Shown here piece by piece: positions 62,312 through 64,000 of a DNA stretch of 64,000 bases; the stretch's first letter is position 1, and every line of letters begins with the position of its first letter. The stretch is from Pigmentiphaga sp. H8 (GTDB lineage Bacteria > Pseudomonadota > Gammaproteobacteria > Burkholderiales > Burkholderiaceae_B). Location: assembly GCF_003854895.1 (NCBI RefSeq), contig NZ_CP033966.1:3658001-3722000 (forward strand), written 5' to 3'. The position numbers were made by a program, and so were the translations under genes. The notes under the pieces were generated by a model, which saw only the letters and a list, made by a program, of their open reading frames with translations, had not been told where the DNA came from and made no database searches.

Positions 62312-62596
62312 TAGAACGCTCTATCAGAATCAAGGAAATCCCGATACCGGGCGGCGAAACGACTGAGCGGCAACGCCCGGCCCCCACAGGCCAACGAAGC
62401 GTCTCCGTTTTATTCCATCGGGAAACCGTATTGTTGTACTGAAGTCCGGTTTCCGTCTTTATTTAACCCCTAATGATACATCAGGAACAACCTCCGTCCG
62501 TCCCTTTGCGGGGACGGGCGCCGGCGCCCCCTGCCCGTCCGGACTTTTCTTATACTGGGTGCTTCGCCCCTGCGGGGCCCTACCGCCAGCCCGACC

Positions 62597-63472
62597 ATGC
62601 CCCAGTCCGTCTCGCCGTCCGCCGCCCGCTTCCAGGGCACCGACACCTACGTCGCCACCGACGACCTGACGCTTGCCGTCAATGCCGCGCTCACGCTCGA
62701 GCGCCCGCTCCTGATCAAGGGCGAACCCGGCACCGGCAAGACCATGCTGGCCGAGGAAGTGGCCCGGGCGCTGGGGCGGCCGCTGCTGCAATGGCACATC
62801 AAGTCCACCACCAAGGCACACCAGGGGCTGTACGAGTACGACGCGGTCTCGCGCCTGCGCGATTCGCAGCTGGGCGACGAGAAGGTGCGCGACATCACGA
62901 ACTACATCGTGCGCGGAGTGCTGTGGCAGGCCTTCGCCTCGCCCGAGCCGGTGGTGCTGCTGATCGACGAGATCGACAAGGCCGACATCGAATTCCCCAA
63001 CGACCTGCTGCGCGAGCTGGACCGCATGGAATTCCACGTGTACGAGACGCGGGAAACCGTGCGCGCCGTGCACCGGCCGCTGGTCATCATCACCTCCAAC
63101 AACGAGAAGGACCTGCCGGACGCCTTCCTGCGGCGCTGCTTCTTCCACTACATCCGGTTTCCCGAGAAGGAAACCATGGAGCGCATCGTCGGGGTCCACT
63201 ACCCCGGCCTGAAGAAGGAACTGCTGTCGGCGGCGCTGGACAGCTTCTTCCAGCTGCGCGAAACCCCGGGCCTGAAGAAGAAGCCGTCCACGTCCGAACT
63301 GCTGGACTGGCTCAAGGTCCTGCTGGCCGAGGACATCCCCCCGGAAGCCCTGACAAGCAACGACCGCGAAGCCGCCGTACCCCCGCTGCACGGCGCGCTG
63401 CTGAAAAACGAACAAGACGTCCACCTTTTCGAACGCCTGATCCTCATGGCTAGAAGCGGCAGACAGGCATGA
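62597..63472 (+). CDS. MoxR-type AAA+ ATPase
   Basis: A 291-residue AAA+ protein. Walker A is KGEPGTGKTMLAE (about residues 40-52), Walker B VVLLIDEIDKAD, sensor I IITSNNEKDLPDAFLRRCFF, all typical of the CoxD/MoxR group (APE2220 or CGN clade). MoxR ATPases act as chaperones for VWA-domain proteins in cofactor insertion or complex assembly. A VWA-type gene follows after 113 bases holding a repeat. GC-rich leader; no clear ribosome site, with ATG 62597 chosen by homology. Confidence 0.92.
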   Translation: MPQSVSPSAARFQGTDTYVATDDLTLAVNAALTLERPLLIKGEPGTGKTMLAEEVARALGRPLLQWHIKSTTKAHQGLYEYDAVSRLRDSQLGDEKVRDITNYIVRGVLWQAFASPEPVVLLIDEIDKADIEFPNDLLRELDRMEFHVYETRETVRAVHRPLVIITSNNEKDLPDAFLRRCFFHYIRFPEKETMERIVGVHYPGLKKELLSAALDSFFQLRETPGLKKKPSTSELLDWLKVLLAEDIPPEALTSNDREAAVPPLHGALLKNEQDVHLFERLILMARSGRQA

Positions 63473-63500
63473 AATCGCATCGATCCACCCCACCTGTCAT

Positions 63501-63579
63501 CCAGGGCGCCGCGGATCCGGCTTTGCCGGTCCGCCAGCGCCGCCCCCCGGGGGGCGCGCGAAGCGCGTAGGGGGGGGGG
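63501..63579. repeat. GC-rich intergenic repeat, copy 6
   Basis: Runs from CCAGGGCGCCGCGGATCCGG through CTTTGCCGGTCC to GCGCGAAGCGCGTAGGGGGG. It is nearly identical to the right half of copy 2 (18571-18650). It splits the MoxR/VWA gene pair. Confidence 0.85.
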
Positions 63580-63585
63580 CCCGCC

Positions 63586-64000
63586 ATGCTCATTGATTTT
63601 TTTTACCATCTGCGCAAGCACCAGTTGCCGGTCTCCATCAACGAGTACCTGACGCTGCTGGAGGCGCTGTCGCGCCGGGTGATCGCGCCGTCGGTGGACG
63701 AGTTCTATCTGCTGGCCCGGATGACGCTGGTCAAGGACGAAAGCCAGTTCGACCGCTACGACCGGGCCTTCGCCAGCTACTACAAGGGCATCGAGGCGGC
63801 CTTCCCGCCGGGCAAGGAGATCCCGGCCGAATGGCTGGTGCAGCGCTTCATGCGCGAGCTGTCGGCCGAGGACAAGGCCGCGATCGAGAAGCTGGGCTGG
63901 GACAAGCTGATGGAACTGTTCCGCCAGCGGCTGGAGGAGCAGAAGGAACGCCACGAGGGCGGCAGCAAGTGGATAGGCACGGGGGGCACCTCGCCCTTCG
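63586..64000 (+). CDS. VWA-domain (CoxE-like) protein, N-terminal part
   Basis: A frame open to the window end (138 residues visible), starting MLIDFFYHLRKHQLPVSINE, then EALSRRVIAPSVDEFYLLAR, FDRYDRAFASYYKGIEAAFP and a KLGWDKLMELFRQRLEEQKE helix. This is the N-terminal part of CoxE/YehP-type VWA proteins that pair with MoxR ATPases. The VWA domain itself with its MIDAS motif would lie beyond the window, so it is not seen. Partner of the preceding ATPase. Confidence 0.85.
   Translation, partial: MLIDFFYHLRKHQLPVSINEYLTLLEALSRRVIAPSVDEFYLLARMTLVKDESQFDRYDRAFASYYKGIEAAFPPGKEIPAEWLVQRFMRELSAEDKAAIEKLGWDKLMELFRQRLEEQKERHEGGSKWIGTGGTSPF

Overview
The window is GC-rich, densely packed chromosomal DNA from a beta-proteobacterium. 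It most resembles the Burkholderiales family Alcaligenaceae (Bordetella/Achromobacter type). The grounds are the aerobic benzoyl-CoA (box) pathway, two Bug-type solute receptors, an intracellular polyhydroxyalkanoate depolymerase with a Cys nucleophile at residue 183, a DUF1841 protein, a FeoB-linked DUF6587-like protein, and a GC-rich intergenic repeat family. The genus is inferred from gene content, not proved. No rRNA, tRNA, CRISPR array, prophage or transposase was seen.

Layout. 1-2.7 kb: end of a Sel1-repeat gene, a membrane-anchored lipase-like hydrolase, an LpxH-like metallophosphoesterase and a small membrane protein. 2.7-5.3 kb: ferrous iron uptake (feoA, feoB, Cys-rich partner) behind a Fur box and an unexpected sigma-54-like site. 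5.3-22.2 kb: a benzoate catabolic island. One arm (minus strand) carries boxC, boxB, boxA, an enoyl-CoA hydratase, a crotonase remnant and a MaoC protein. The regulator boxR lies between the arms. The other arm (plus strand) carries a DUF4863 protein, boxD, benzoate-CoA ligase, an alpha/beta hydrolase and a five-gene branched-chain-type ABC importer. Together these import benzoate, activate it to benzoyl-CoA, epoxidise and open the ring, and oxidise the semialdehyde.

22.2-28.4 kb: housekeeping and redox genes (pncB, panB, fdxA, fpr, phaZ, a short RsxB, nth). 28.5-38.1 kb: a sigma-54-centred block. It holds rpoN with a near-perfect -24/-12 promoter of its own, two bEBP activators (one with a receiver, one without) sharing an identical DNA-recognition segment, a cardiolipin-synthase-like lipoprotein, an AsmA-like protein, a DUF883 protein, a glycine-rich membrane protein and several tiny hydrophilic or proline-rich proteins. 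This is the best candidate for an undescribed regulatory system, possibly concerned with the envelope or stress.

38.1-40.4 kb: ergothioneine genes egtB-egtD. 41.8-48.2 kb: cydDC-cydABX, cytochrome bd oxidase with its thiol exporter, behind an FNR-type site, with cydD apparently starting at CTG. 48.9-50.3 kb: a probable Fur-controlled PepSY membrane pair.

50.4-55.9 kb: an uncharacterised catabolic cluster with a GntR/FCD regulator, an Asp/Glu-racemase-fold protein lacking the usual cysteines, an isochorismatase-fold amidase, an isocitrate-lyase-family lyase and a flavin monooxygenase, divergent from a Bug receptor. Two 13-bp operator-like copies flank the divergent promoter region. 55.9-61.4 kb: icd, DUF1841, then a LysR/cytoplasmic sulfatase/Bug receptor cassette. 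61.4-64 kb: two small c-type cytochromes and a MoxR-type ATPase followed by a VWA-type gene cut off by the window end.
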